Part shown: positions 33,430 through 44,259 of the stretch, piece by piece
Layout: each line of letters opens with the position of its first letter
Position numbering within the stretch: position 1 is the stretch's first letter
Source of the DNA: Paragyromitra xinjiangensis
Lineage: Eukaryota > Ascomycota > Pezizomycetes > Pezizales > Discinaceae
Assembly: GCA_038503065.1 (NCBI GenBank)
Contig: JBCAMK010000003.1
Span: forward strand, 868,001-932,000
Length of the DNA: 64,000 nt
Reading direction: 5' to 3'
Position numbers and translations under genes: made by a program
Notes under the pieces: model-generated
Databases searched by the model: none
What the model saw: the letters and a program-made list of their open reading frames with translations, nothing else
Told to the model about the DNA's origin: nothing

Positions 33430-35271
33430 TTAACGACTAAGGCTCAAGATCTCTAACGTTCCCCCCACCTCTTTCCCCCCAAATTTTTGTCCTGAAATTC
33501 TAGGCGACCCCTCCCTGCTATTCCAACTCGTTGCTGGGGAGCTTGTTCCGTGCCTGCCGCTTGAGCTTTCCCCAGAAGAAGAAAATCCATCATTTGAAAT
33601 TGCCAATATACCCGACATATTGAACATCCCTTCTTGCCTCATCCAACCGACCACCTTCTGTGTTGCTTCTGTACCATAAACCCTCTCTACAATATCATTT
33701 GGACCAACAATCCTCCCTTCAGACTCGTCGTAAATGTACTGACCAGGGTTTCTCAGATAAAGACTTGCTCGCTGGGTATTTTCTGCCGTAAAGATGAGCT
33801 CGCTGGGAAATATGCCAAGAATCAGTGGATTAATAATTGAAGAGTGTTTCTTTTGGTATTCCCCGAGCACTTTCTCGACTTGAGAGTAGACGCGCCATTC
33901 GGCTGGGTTGTCGATCACGACGAGAAGTTGCCGATTCGGGGTGTTGTTCTGCGCATTAAGCCCGAGAGATTGGCTTTCGCGAACATGCTGGAAAACTGGT
34001 CGTAAGACTTGATATGTGTAGCTAGTGTAGCAAAGATTGACGATATTTTGTGGAGGAGGTTGCAATTCTAAGAGGGTTCCGTAATAGTCTTTGAACAATG
34101 GGTTAAGCTTCAGTAGCTCCTGCAGTAGATTCTCCACTGAAGGTGCATTTCCTTCATCGATGGTTTGCCTGATATACGGGATTAAATCCTCTAGCCCAGT
34201 ACTAAGTTCGATTTGCACATTTTTTCTGTTGATACCTCTTCGTTGGAGTGCATTCCGGAGTGCTTTCTTGAATACTACGGCTATTTGGTTGTGACGTGTG
34301 TCGATTATTTCCAGCCATGAGTTGAGATGTTCTCTACTACAACGGCCTGCAGCGAATAGCTCCAACAGAAATGCATAATATTGGACTTGAGGCACCTCTA
34401 GGGTTACGGTGATATCAACTGTAGTTGGAAGGATAGAAACTATGTCTGCAACTGCGTTTGGAAGCCGAACGAGGGATTCGATTTCGTATAAAGTAGGTCG
34501 GCGGTCAAGAGGTAGAGGAACTAAGTTTTCTGAAAGCTTTGCTGGGGTGGTTCCAGCATCATCTGGAGGGGATGCAGACTCTCCGTGAAGGTATCCGAGG
34601 TGCTCTTGCGAGAACAAGCACATACCACTCAAGATAGTGACAGAGGAGAATTCTTCAATTTTATGCCTGGCCCTTAGATTTGAACTTCGAAGGTTGAAGA
34701 ATTGGGTATAGTTCGATTCCACTTCCGAAGGCGTTGCTGAGAGAGGGGTTGGATACGGTAACTTGATCTTGCACTTTATCTCACAGAACTGCGTGAAGTT
34801 CACCATGACTTGCCCCCCCTCATGTAATATCTTCTCGCCCTTCTTCCCCATAATTTCTAAACGCTCAACTATAGCGCTTTCTCCTACGGCTATCTCGGTT
34901 GTTCTCTCACCGGTATTGCCGCTTAAGAATGCGAAGACTTTCGTCAGGGATTTTTGCGCCTTGAGCCCTGCCTTCGAACATCCGAAATAGTAGCTATCTG
35001 GCTGTACTTTCTTTGTGCAAGTGGGGATGTAATGAAAGTTTTCCACGTTATCGACGGGTCCTGGAGCGCTCGTACGGAAGGCTTGATATTGGACTGATGA
35101 GATGTTGTCGGAACCGTCACCGAGCGTGATAACGGCGAAATCTGCTCGGGAAGAGTGATCTAGTTCTTGGGGCCTAGCAGCCCCCGGAGTATCAAGAAAT
35201 CTCTTGTGAAGTCTATGTACAGGGTCACTGCTGCCAGATAGGTGGAGTTGGATGTCCTTAGCTGGATACAT
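33430..35271 (-). CDS. 613-residue protein, unrecognised; weak CDPS-like layout
   Basis: A single uninterrupted frame. The first ATG in frame is at 35271 (MYPAKDIQLHL); an upstream exon cannot be excluded. There is no signal peptide or membrane helix. The first 200 residues are of mixed composition. Residues about 205-500 alternate strands and helices: SSVTILSGMCLFS, VDITVTLEVPQVQYY, the helix after GRCSREHLNSWLEIID, VQIELSTGLEDLIPYI and NPLILGIFPSELIF. The tail is Ser/Gly-rich and probably disordered. I cannot name the family from sequence. The order of elements is reminiscent of tRNA-dependent cyclodipeptide synthases, a class with known fungal members, but I made that comparison by eye from memory and the catalytic residues are not clearly aligned. 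Confidence 0.75.
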   Translation of the reverse strand: MYPAKDIQLHLSGSSDPVHRLHKRFLDTPGAARPQELDHSSRADFAVITLGDGSDNISSVQYQAFRTSAPGPVDNVENFHYIPTCTKKVQPDSYYFGCSKAGLKAQKSLTKVFAFLSGNTGERTTEIAVGESAIVERLEIMGKKGEKILHEGGQVMVNFTQFCEIKCKIKLPYPTPLSATPSEVESNYTQFFNLRSSNLRARHKIEEFSSVTILSGMCLFSQEHLGYLHGESASPPDDAGTTPAKLSENLVPLPLDRRPTLYEIESLVRLPNAVADIVSILPTTVDITVTLEVPQVQYYAFLLELFAAGRCSREHLNSWLEIIDTRHNQIAVVFKKALRNALQRRGINRKNVQIELSTGLEDLIPYIRQTIDEGNAPSVENLLQELLKLNPLFKDYYGTLLELQPPPQNIVNLCYTSYTYQVLRPVFQHVRESQSLGLNAQNNTPNRQLLVVIDNPAEWRVYSQVEKVLGEYQKKHSSIINPLILGIFPSELIFTAENTQRASLYLRNPGQYIYDESEGRIVGPNDIVERVYGTEATQKVVGWMRQEGMFNMSGILAISNDGFSSSGESSSGRHGTSSPATSWNSREGSPRISGQKFGGKEVGGTLEILSLSR

Positions 35272-35289
35272 GATGTCGAAGACTCGCAA

Positions 35290-36267
35290 GTTCTGTTTCA
35301 GCGTTAGCGATTATATTACGGAGTTTTGGGGAGAGTTACTTGTTTTGACTGAAAAACGATAAGTCAACGAGTTGGTAGACTCAAACAACTTAGTGTTGGA
35401 GAACTCGACTGTTCGAAGACGTACATATATATATCTATGAGCTCCGAAGATAACGAGTCTTGCTATACATTGGTGGCATTAACTAAATGTAGATATTCCA
35501 TCGGAAACTGCGCATATGTTGTATTAAACGGCACAGATGTCGGAGTTGCAAAGTGCTATATATGGCATTATAAAATAATAATTTGAACTGCACAACCCAC
35601 GTCTCTTTTTGGTATGCGGTCTGTAAATAATGGCCAACAGGGAAGTTATCTTTCAATCCGAATCGCATGCATAAAAGCAAGTCCAGTGAGTGACATAAGT
35701 GCGGCTGGGATTCACGCAATCTAGTTACCCCTTAATTAAGCTGAGAAAAATATGGGTTCCAGCAGCTTACAAGGTACATAGCATGTTGTGTTCGAAAGTT
35801 GTAGTGCCGATGCCGGAAACCTCCTAGCCACTTGCCTTTCATCCGCTAGATCTCCATGGGGAGCATTTCAGCTCCGGTTTCGACTTTTCTAAGAGAAGAG
35901 GAAGGTGGATGAAATAATTATCTGCAGTGCCCGGGACTACAACGTTCAAGGTAATTTCAGGCGATTTTTCGGATTAGAAACGGCTGAAGGGATAAATGAA
36001 CCATGTGTAAATATCCTTTCTACTTTGCGAAGTAACTTCCAACGTATGCGTTATGTATATATGTGCAACAAGATGTGATGGCTACATCTAATGCTGGGTC
36101 TTTGCCAGATCGATCGAGAGATAAATTATAACCTCCCAAGGGAACAACCGATACACGTGTGTAGCATTTCTTTTTATCACTTCTACCGGCTACGGATGTT
36201 GGGTAACAGGAACGAGCAATTAAGGCAAGTGACCTGTCGATCACAAAATAGGACGGGATGCTACGTA
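35290..36267. other. Upstream region of the 613-residue gene and spacer
   Basis: No gene supported. A TATATATATCTA run at about 35406-35420 may be promoter-related. The frames at 36020-36363 overlap on opposite strands and look like chance. Confidence 0.35.
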
Positions 36268-36863
36268 TATGTTCTGGCCCGTTTACCATGGATGTCCGTT
36301 TACAAGATGGCCGGTATGCTTTACAAATGGGTTAGCCCATTTACAAATAGAGCAACTTTTTAGATGGGCTGGCCCACCTCCAAAGGGTGGTCTAAACCTA
36401 GCCCATATCCAAAGACTAGACCTAAAAATCATTGTGACCTAGGCCTTCTTAGAGTTTTTTACACCACTGTCATCCAACTGCAATGAACTCAACTACATAT
36501 AGCTATGAGTCTCCTTTATTTTAACACTACTACTTTACATTAGCAAAATTGTATCTAAAGGTACATGACGGTCCTTAGACTTTAATACAATATTTCTAGA
36601 TTTAATTTAACTGCCCTTAATAATAAAATTTTCTGGTTGAGATATATATCGATGGTGGGCTTTAAGATCTTGAAGCCTTATGGTAGCCCCTGATAGTCAC
36701 TCCTAAGCGAGCCCACACAAAAATTCTTTATACATATACGGGCCACCCACTAGTGACACTTTAAAAATAGGCCAGCCCATCTACAAAGCTGCTCCATTTA
36801 AATTTGTAGACTGGCTGGCCCATTTGTAAACGGCGTTTAATGACGTACGGGCCGGAACATATA
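36268..36863. mobile_element. About 595-bp TIR element
   Basis: Arms 36268-36375 and 36768-36862 are imperfect inverted copies beginning TATATGTTC(T/C)GGCCCGT and containing GATGGGCTGGCC near their inner ends. The motif TTTACAAATGGG occurs in both. The middle has no transposase. The flank is TA-rich, so the exact duplication is uncertain. Confidence 0.6.
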
Positions 36864-38880
36864 TAGCAACGATTGCAAGGGATTTCCGTTCAGATTACTA
36901 GTACCACTTATATACTTTCCTACATTCCTTCCTTCCTTATGGTTCTAGTATTGTGGAACTCACGCTGGTGCTGTGCTGTGTAAATAAGCGTCCGTATAAA
37001 ATAAACAATCTTGAGCTTTGGGCCTCGGAAACTTTCGGTATCAGGAGTTATAATTACCCCGAGTGCCATATGAGAACATCTTTGGTTCTAAAATCAAGTT
37101 CCGAGTACTCTATTGTTTCGGTTATAGTAATCCGCGCTAGGATTTTGATGTAACCTTTGAGAAACGGCTATTGCAATCGTCTTCAGATTAAGTATGGCAT
37201 ATACACTGGCTTCCCTTGAATAAAGACGGTTACCTACCGGAAGGCATTGAACTTAGAAATTAATTCCACAAGAGTGGCCTAATATGAGCCCTCAGCTTCA
37301 AAGGCCTGCAGGCCTTTGAAGCCAATTCCTTAGACAGAAACCTTATTTCAACTTAGGCCTCTTAGTGTTTTTTTTTCTTTTTACGATCGGACCATTATAA
37401 TTAGAATGTGAGTTATTTATCTTCCTTAGCTCTTGGGTTTAAAAGGTGTTGGTATGAGAAAACTAAAGAATGAGTTTCGGCCTCGACATCTTTGCCGGTT
37501 GTGAATTGTAGGGAACACTGAGTAGTCCACAAGATCATGCAAGTTAAATCTTGGCTAGATGGACGGGTGATACAGCACTTGTACAAAGGCTGTTTTCGGG
37601 CGATTGGGCTTTGTATCACTTTGGTTCTGACATGCGTTTGTCCGTACTCTTATTGGGTATCATCTGCCCATATATATGAGGCTCCCGGGGTTATCCAGAT
37701 CCTCGCCGAGAGAGATGATCCCACAATTTCAACTAATAGTCTCAGTGATTAAGAACTAAAGTCCATCAAGTGCCTCGGGCCTACTTTTAATATATATAGC
37801 CTCCGCTTTGAGCCCACCTATTATTAGACCCTAGGGTTTCGTTAGTCAGATTCTCGAGTTCGAGCTAGTCACCGATGAACAAACCAAATCCGTAACTATC
37901 CCAGAAACCTCCAGGATAGACATGAAGAAGTACACCTATGAAAACTGATGTATAGCTATATAGCTAATAATGGAGATAGCCACGGATTTTCCGTTGAATG
38001 TAACGTAAGTCTAAAGTTTATATCTTGTGGCTGATCTATATCTTGTGGCTGATCTCTAGCCTATATAGCTAGCTAGAGCCGAGATCTGGGGCCCGGGTTG
38101 TACGGGTTTCCATTGCCATCCCGTAGTTTACATCTGGCGAAGATTTATATGTTAGGTTGCATTGGCTGAGTCATCCTCAGTCTGGGTAGTTAGCTGATTG
38201 CGATTTTAAACTTCTCTTCTCTATACTAGACTAATGTTCGATTGAAAGGCTTGCCTTTTTTTGGTTATTTAACATGTTTCTGATTCATAGGCACATGTAT
38301 TGTGAATTGGCATTTGGCGTGCTGTAGTTGTTAGAGTAAGAGCAGGCTTAACACCGCTCTACATGTAGTTTATGCAATCCGGATCCACGAGATACATTGT
38401 GCATCGAAATCGAAATCGAAATCGGGTGGTAGCCTCGCTGCCGACTTGTCACGTGACAGTCAATTGGGTGTTGACGGACTGTGAGAGAGCTCGACCCCAA
38501 CACCCTATTTAGGGCGAATAAACGTCGATTGCGAGACTAATCTGGTGGCGTATATGGCACCTACATTAATTAGGGTTACTGACAGATGCATATGGTAATA
38601 AGGGGCATATTTTTAAACCCTCCTGGGTTCGATTTCCGGCAGGGCTATCTGTTTTTGAATTTTGGAGCTCGGGTCCCTGGAGGAGGACAAATATTTGTAT
38701 GAGCTTAGATTATCATACTGAGAAGTATGGCCCAGTCTAGCATGTAACACATATAGAGCACTTGAGTCAGGCAACACGAGGCTTCTTTGACTCGCCCCCG
38801 ACACACATCGTATCGCACCGATCCTAACCTCACGTCTATATCTTAGAAGCTGACATAGCACAGCACCTTGCGTTTATCGC
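36864..38880. other. Gene-poor repeat-bearing region
   Basis: No gene supported in 2 kb. It holds a 28-bp perfect palindrome (37295-37322), a tandem CGAAAT run near 38405-38423, a short direct duplication (CTTGTGGCTGATCTATAT type) near 38024-38056, and a TACATGTA at 38360. A tRNA B-box-like GGTTCGATTTCC lies near 38627, without a convincing tRNA around it. Confidence 0.4.
37295..37322. repeat. 28-bp perfect palindrome
   Basis: GCTTCAAAGGCCTG is followed directly by its exact reverse complement, with no spacer. Longer imperfect pairing continues on both sides (AGGCCT-rich flanks). It could extrude as a cruciform. Confidence 0.7.
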
Positions 38881-38882
38881 TA

Positions 38883-39179
38883 CCGTATTTACTGGGTTAT
38901 AAGCAACTCGGATTTTAGAGTCCAAATAAGGTTTTTGTTTCAGTCACCTTTCATTGGGGGCCCGGGAGCACGTTTAAATGGATATTAGAGCCGAAATCAG
39001 AGGCTCACAGACCCTCTCGGGCTTGAGGGGTTCATTTTGGGACTTTGGCCTCCTCAAGAGACCCCTTTGGGCAAGAATTAGCGGAAAAGCCTGTGCTTTT
39101 ATATCCACCGAGCACGGACTTTGTCTCAAACTCTATTTTGACCCTAAAATGGGAGTTGTTTATAACCCAGTAAATACGG
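38883..39179. mobile_element. 297-bp TIR element, family A
   Basis: Ends begin CCGTATTTACTGGGTTATAA in inverted orientation, with TA directly outside both (38881-38882 and 39180-39181). Arms pair for about 60 bases with decreasing identity. The terminal sequence matches the element at 11905-12154 (CCGTATGTACTGGG), so the two are one family. Confidence 0.7.
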
Positions 39180-39504
39180 TATATCTCGCGTTCGCAGTAC
39201 ACAATACTCTTGTCATCGATAGGTAGCAAATAGAAATCCAGTAAACCTGCGACCGTGATCACCATTTGTGTACAAACTTTTGTGTCTCTGATGTTTTTAT
39301 TTTCGTCGGAGAAATATCCTCGGCCACTCCGTGCGCGCTGTAGGGCGAGTGAAGGAACAAAACGTCATCGTAGGCTGGTGGCACATGGTGGCCTTACAAA
39401 AGTGAAAGACTACCGAAGACTTATGCCAAAATGAACATATGCGTCACGTGCACGGTCGGGCTCACGTTATGCGAATTCAGGGTATTTAAATATAGCTGTA
39501 GTGT

Positions 39505-39567
39505 TAGTCTCGTGCCCAGCCCATACTGTGCAGCAGCCATAGGCAGTAGGGAATGGGAACGAGCCTA
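39505..39567. mobile_element. 63-bp TIR-B element with perfect 9-bp target duplication
   Basis: It begins TAGTCTCGTGCCC and ends GGGAACGAGCCTA. CTGTAGTGT occurs directly on each side (39496-39504 and 39568-39576). The interior includes GCCATAGGCAGTAGGG, shared with the copy at 44173-44259. Confidence 0.78.
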
Positions 39568-39576
39568 CTGTAGTGT

Positions 39577-40692
39577 ATACCGATGCGTGCCTGAAGAGCC
39601 AATGCCTCATCACGTGCACTCACTCGGAGCTCATCCATAAGCTAACTTTTAGGATCCAATTGATGGTATCGTGGAGATAAATGTAGTGCTTACTTGTGGA
39701 AGACACTGTAGAGAGATAGCCTTATCGAGCTATGATACTCCTGCGGTATAGTGAAGCATACAAATCTCTCCGAGTTAAATTATTCCTAATTCAGACCCTG
39801 TTGGTAGTAGGGTCAACTGATCAACTTTTCTCCCAATTTCTCGCGTATTCTCCGAGTTCACCTTCAGCTGGTTTTAGCCTGCGGGCAACCGAACCCAGAG
39901 ACTCGGGAGGGTTCGCTTGCGGCATAACGAAAATCAACAGGGAGTGGTCCGTTGAACAACTAGCTGTTGGTAAAATCCCTACACGTAGGTGATGTTTGCA
40001 CACGCTAGCCTCCAATTCCGATGTATGATTAACACCATTCAGGTGCCCGCAGAGCTACATGTAGCTCTTGGGAGAGGTAATACAAAGTATTTACAGTGAA
40101 TGTATATTCTACCCGGGTAAAAGGAGTAAAGTAGCTAAAAAGATAATAAATAACCGCTAGAACTGGGAATGAAAGCGGTCGTGTAGGATCGACTAACACA
40201 ACGTTGACACCGAAGCTCAAAGATATGGAGATATTTTTAGTTTTTTATTATCAGGGTTACATTAGGAATGGACCGGTGCCCAACTAAGTAAACTACCGCC
40301 AGCTCGATTTGCGTCTGCTATCCACCTCAACCGACAACGCCTCAAGATCTAAATCTATGACTTGTAAAACCGGACCGTCATACAGCTTTACGAGGTACGG
40401 AGGTAAACCTGCCTGCATTGGTACTATTCATGCGGTTTCACACACGGAAGCGAGAGCCAAAAAAGACTATTTTAATCAGCTCGGTTTATGAAGGAACGGG
40501 GGAGATTTAATACATAGGATCTCGCGTGAGTATCCAGGAATATCTAATCGCCTTCGGGAATCGGACATGGTTTAACTCACCGACTATACTTATCTCGCCT
40601 AATCGGCGCGGCAGATGTCTCGTATTGAATTCATATCTTAGGGTGGTTTCCTCGATAGCTCTCTAAATTAAAGTTACCTCTATAGTCGAAGT
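39577..40692. other. Gene-poor spacer
   Basis: No gene supported. One TACATGTA at 40056 lies inside the 12-bp palindrome AGCTACATGTAGCT. Confidence 0.35.
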
Positions 40693-40862
40693 AAATGCAT
40701 CAAGAAATGCATCATTCTCCCTGCCAAATATTTGTATGGCTAAAGCATCAGTAAATGTGCCAGCAGATGCATCAGCAAAGGCATCAGCAAAGGCATCAAT
40801 AAATGCATCTGTAAATGCATCATCTGGCCTGCAAGATTTAGCATGAGAAAGGCATCAGCTAA
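40693..40862 (+). repeat. Minisatellite, unit about 12 bp (GCATCAGCAAAG-like)
   Basis: Degenerate tandem units such as AAAGGCATCAGC and AAATGCATCAGT. Its reading frames give repeated Asp-Ala-Phe on the minus strand, an artefact of the repeat rather than a gene. A related array lies at 41128-41335 in the same orientation. Confidence 0.75.
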
Positions 40863-41009
40863 TGCATCAGGAAAGTTGTAGTTAGAGAAATTCGAGGCTT
40901 TTCCCTCCATTTTCCATCCATTTTCTCTACCCAATTCCAAGCTAGCTCCACCCCTAACCCACTGCAAAATGAAGAACCCATTGGCTAACAAAAATGGGGT
41001 CTTGAGGGG

Positions 41010-41082
41010 TTGAACTCGGGATGTTCTGTGCCCATAAGGGAAGTCCTTAACACCTACACTATCGGCTTCTATATAGATTACA
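41010..41082 (-). repeat. tRNA-like head between two minisatellite arrays
   Basis: On the minus strand the A-box consensus TRGYNNARNNG is met by TAGTGTAGGTG, and about 45 bases on GAGTTCAACCCC resembles a B-box. The region between could fold as an anticodon arm. It is too degenerate to be a working tRNA. Its minus-strand 3' side runs into the GATGCATTT array, as in tRNA-derived SINEs. Confidence 0.4.
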
Positions 41083-41127
41083 TGAAAGGGGCCCTTCTAA
41101 GCGAAAATTTGGGCTAATTTTTTGGGG

Positions 41128-41335
41128 AAATGGATCAGGAAAGGCATCGGGAAATGTGCAGTTGGCAAAGGTATTGGGAAATGTGTATAGCAAAGTATCA
41201 GGAAAGGCATCAGGAAAAGAGCATTTGGCAAAGGCATCGGGAAATGTGTATAAAAAAGCATCAGGAAGGCATCAGCAAATGTATACTGAGGAAAGGCATC
41301 AGGAAAGGCATCAGGAAAGGCATCAGGCAATGTGT
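41128..41335 (+). repeat. Minisatellite, unit about 12 bp (GGCATCAGGAAA)
   Basis: At least a dozen degenerate copies of GGCATCAGGAAA, with three almost perfect units near 41296-41330. Same motif and orientation as the array at 40693-40862. Long frames on both strands here are repeat artefacts. Confidence 0.8.
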
Positions 41336-41345
41336 ATTAAGGGTT

Positions 41346-42744
41346 GGGAAATGAATCAAGTAGTACATTTACCACACTCATCCCCCAAAAGCACATTTAT
41401 TTGCACATTTACTCGCCATATCTGTGTGGGCAATGTGTAAATTGATTCATTAGCCAGCGTTGTAGAGTACGCACCTTTCGACTACTGCCAATATAGCTTC
41501 GATCGGTGTTTTGGTCCTAAGCACTAATTCAACCCTGATTAAGTTCAAGATCCTAGTCGACTCCGACTGGCTCAACCGTAGTCAATATCCTAACCAGTTT
41601 TAGAGAACTCTTACCTTGGGAGGATCAAGCAGTTTGAATATAGCAATAACATTACAAATGAATATGCTCGACCAAAGTGCCTGCGACTGCGAGTCACGTA
41701 GAATAGTAGGATAGCCGGGATGCCACAAATAAATCTCGGTTACTATATGTAGCAGTTTGGTGCGCAAATAACAAGATTCACCGGCAGATTTTGGGGAATT
41801 TTGTTGAAGGAAGTATTATATGGGTAAGACTATGTACTTTACGTATGTTTCTACAAGTTTGCCGTTGGTCCTCAATCTCATACACGCTCAGACTTAATCC
41901 TTAGCGCTATAGCTTATACTTCACGTACTTGTGAATAGGAGGAAGTGGTCATAGGAAGGTAGACTAGGAACGAGGCAGGTTGATCTTAGCGGGATATATA
42001 TTGCCATTTTCATGTTGATAGGTATGAAGAGACTAACCGCGAGATCAAGGATGGTTCGTGATCTCATAGTGAGGTGTAATTAACTAAAGTAACTTTGTGC
42101 TGTTGGATTGGCCTAAGAAACGGTGGAACTCGGTGCGTATGGATGGAGACTAATTATTATAAAAACACACCAAATCTGATGATATATTAGTACCATAACT
42201 TATAACCAACAACATAATTTTTATTCGAATTTTTCTTACTTATTTAAGCTCTAAAGGCCTCTCATGCATAAAGTTATTGTTATTTTGTTAGACTATTTCG
42301 AAATCAAAGGGGTTTCTGCTAACTGAAGTCCACACACTACTAACTACAGATTGACACATGTCCGAGGGTATTCCCAAATATTCTGCTAAATGGCAGGCTT
42401 TGGTTTGAACCTTGCAGCAATAAGTATTGTAGGAGAATAGCTTATTGGTGAAGAGACTCATCGAATTAGCGCTATTGTGCATCGAGGATAAGTCGGCTTG
42501 GGTTAAATCATCAGGGTGATGGAATACTCGACTACATGTCACCGTATGATAGTAGTGAAGCCCGAATGACGTCAAAAGGTAACGCCCTCAACATGGCTCA
42601 CCACTTTTTAGATCTGTGACTTCTAGTGAACTCGTGCAAGAACCTTTGGAAAGTGAGTCGTCAGCCCTTTCACCATCTAAAATCTATGTTATAATAATGA
42701 TATAGGTATACGTGGCACAGAAACTCACTATCGAATTTTGAGCA
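41346..42744. other. Gene-poor spacer
   Basis: No gene supported. The 95-codon minus frame ending at 42288 shows no recognisable motif. Confidence 0.35.
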
Positions 42745-43372
42745 ATGGTATGCCAGTGCATTCCCAAAGCACCCAAGGATTTTTGTGCTGAGAAAAATTT
42801 CGAGTACTATCCCACTAATGACGTTACCGATCCCCATAATGCCGACTACCACACATTCGATCGAGTCCTCAAGACATACAGAGAACATGGGGCCTCTACA
42901 AAGCTTCGTCAATTATTTGCGGGGCGGTCTCGGTGTGAGTATATTTTAGTGTAATTGATTGCTTCAAATATATATAAATTCAAAATCAAATGATAACCAG
43001 ACGAATCCTCAGTCCTTGCCAACCATACCGGAGAATACGCCGATGAAAACCTTCGACAAATCGCAAGACACGACGTCGACCACCTCCAATGTCAATTCTA
43101 ATAGCAATACGGTCAACTCACACACGATTGCAAAGGGTGTCGTCGAATCTCAGCGGGTCGCAGAAAGAAAAGCTCGTGCGGGAGACATACACCATAAGCC
43201 TCATTTACCGGGATCTTCCATATCTCCCAATATCGGGGGAGGGCGTCCCCAACCACCACGTTCTAAGGCTAGTCGGGAACGGGCCGCAAAGCGACGAAAG
43301 CTGGCCGAGGAACCCAATAGGAATATTGCCTCTGGTACCCATCTGATGGAGGTCAGGGGGGGATCGGTGTAA
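42745..43372 (+). CDS. Possible small hypothetical gene(s), frame unresolved
   Basis: A 70-codon frame begins at 42745 (MVCQCIPKAPKDFC...) and meets a good donor, GTGAGT, at 42935. The acceptor at 43000 joins it in the frame YESSVLANHTGEY, which stops near 43101. A different frame, from the ATG at 43043 to 43372, encodes a Ser/Thr/Asn-rich then Arg/Lys-rich protein ending with an NLS-like AAKRRKLAEE. Which of the two is real, or whether they are two overlapping genes, I cannot decide. No known domain. Confidence 0.3.
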
Positions 43373-43733
43373 ATTTAGACATGAAAACTTGGTTGGCCAT
43401 CTTACAACACGGGCATTGTTAAATCATTTCTTTCTCTTCCCCATGCATGTATTTCTAATCTTACGACCAACTCCTAGTCGCTCCGCACGGCGCAAGGTAA
43501 TCTTTAGGTAGTTATTAGGAACCAGTCTGGTGTCCCTCTTTCACCTGCCTCCTTTAGTTTAAAATGCCAGTGCGTCCCCCCAACATCACACTCGCAACTG
43601 CTTTTGACTTCGTTTGCCCGCAAGATTTCTTCCTTCTGCTACCTGTAGCCATTATTTTTTCGGATCCTCTGTTGTAGTTTTCTTTGAATAGGCATATGGT
43701 CTTTTAGTTACATAACAAGGTCAGAATGAATTG

Positions 43734-43779
<46 letters not shown>

Positions 43780-44172
43780 ATAACAAGGTCATGTAGTATA
43801 TTTAAATAATTTCTTGAAAATTCTACACCGTATATAACTCCTGATAGCGACCAACTCCATCAATCATATCTATTTGTATCCAAGCTGAAAGACTGGGGGA
43901 GCTTCGGGAAATACCCGCTGCTTTATCAAAAGATGACGTGCCATCTTTAATTCCACTTCTGGGTTTTCGCGCGGTTCATTGAATGGCAATGGCAATGGCA
44001 CGGGAAGGCATGCAGTGTTAGATATCTTTCAGTTGATTATGCCCTAGGAGACGTGTGCCATTTGATAAAGAGGCGGGATCTTTCATGCAGCTGGGATGTT
44101 AGTGAGGACATGGAAGCTCCGATGAACATGCCCCTGCTTTACTATGATTGTGTTAAAAAATAGAGGATTGCT
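43373..44172. other. Spacer with microsatellite
   Basis: No gene supported; the CTA repeat is listed separately. A short GGCAATGGCAATGGCA duplication occurs near 43986. Confidence 0.35.
43734..43779 (+). repeat. (CTA)15 microsatellite between 15-bp direct repeats
   Basis: About 15 perfect CTA units. TACATAACAAGGTCA occurs perfectly on both sides (43709-43723 and 43777-43791), the second overlapping the end of the array. Confidence 0.85.
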
Positions 44173-44259
44173 TGGTCTCGTACCCGGCCCCACTGCGCAG
44201 ATTGCTTAAACCCTACGGTGCGCAGCGGCCATAGGCAGTAGGGGACAGGAACGAGCCTA
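44173..44259. mobile_element. 87-bp TIR-B element, older copy
   Basis: It begins TGGTCTCGTACCC and ends GGAACGAGCCTA. The flanking nine bases AGGATTGCT and AGGATTACC match at 7 of 9. Its interior shares GGCCATAGGCAGTAGGG and CACTGCGCAG-like blocks with the copy at 39505-39567. Confidence 0.68.

Noticed and set aside
16561..35271. A secondary-metabolite cluster (ABC transporter, FMO, candidate CDPS-like protein)
   Set aside because: The genes are separated by a transposon and several kb of spacer, with no shared regulator or other tailoring enzymes; co-location is not enough.
38600..38660. Possible tRNA gene with GGTTCGATTTCC
   Set aside because: The B-box is good but no acceptor stem, D arm or A-box at the right spacing can be folded.
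40740..41440. Long open frames reading Pro-Asp-Ala-Phe or Lys-Ala-Ser-Gly repeats
   Set aside because: They are translations of a minisatellite, present on both strands, with no start context or domain.
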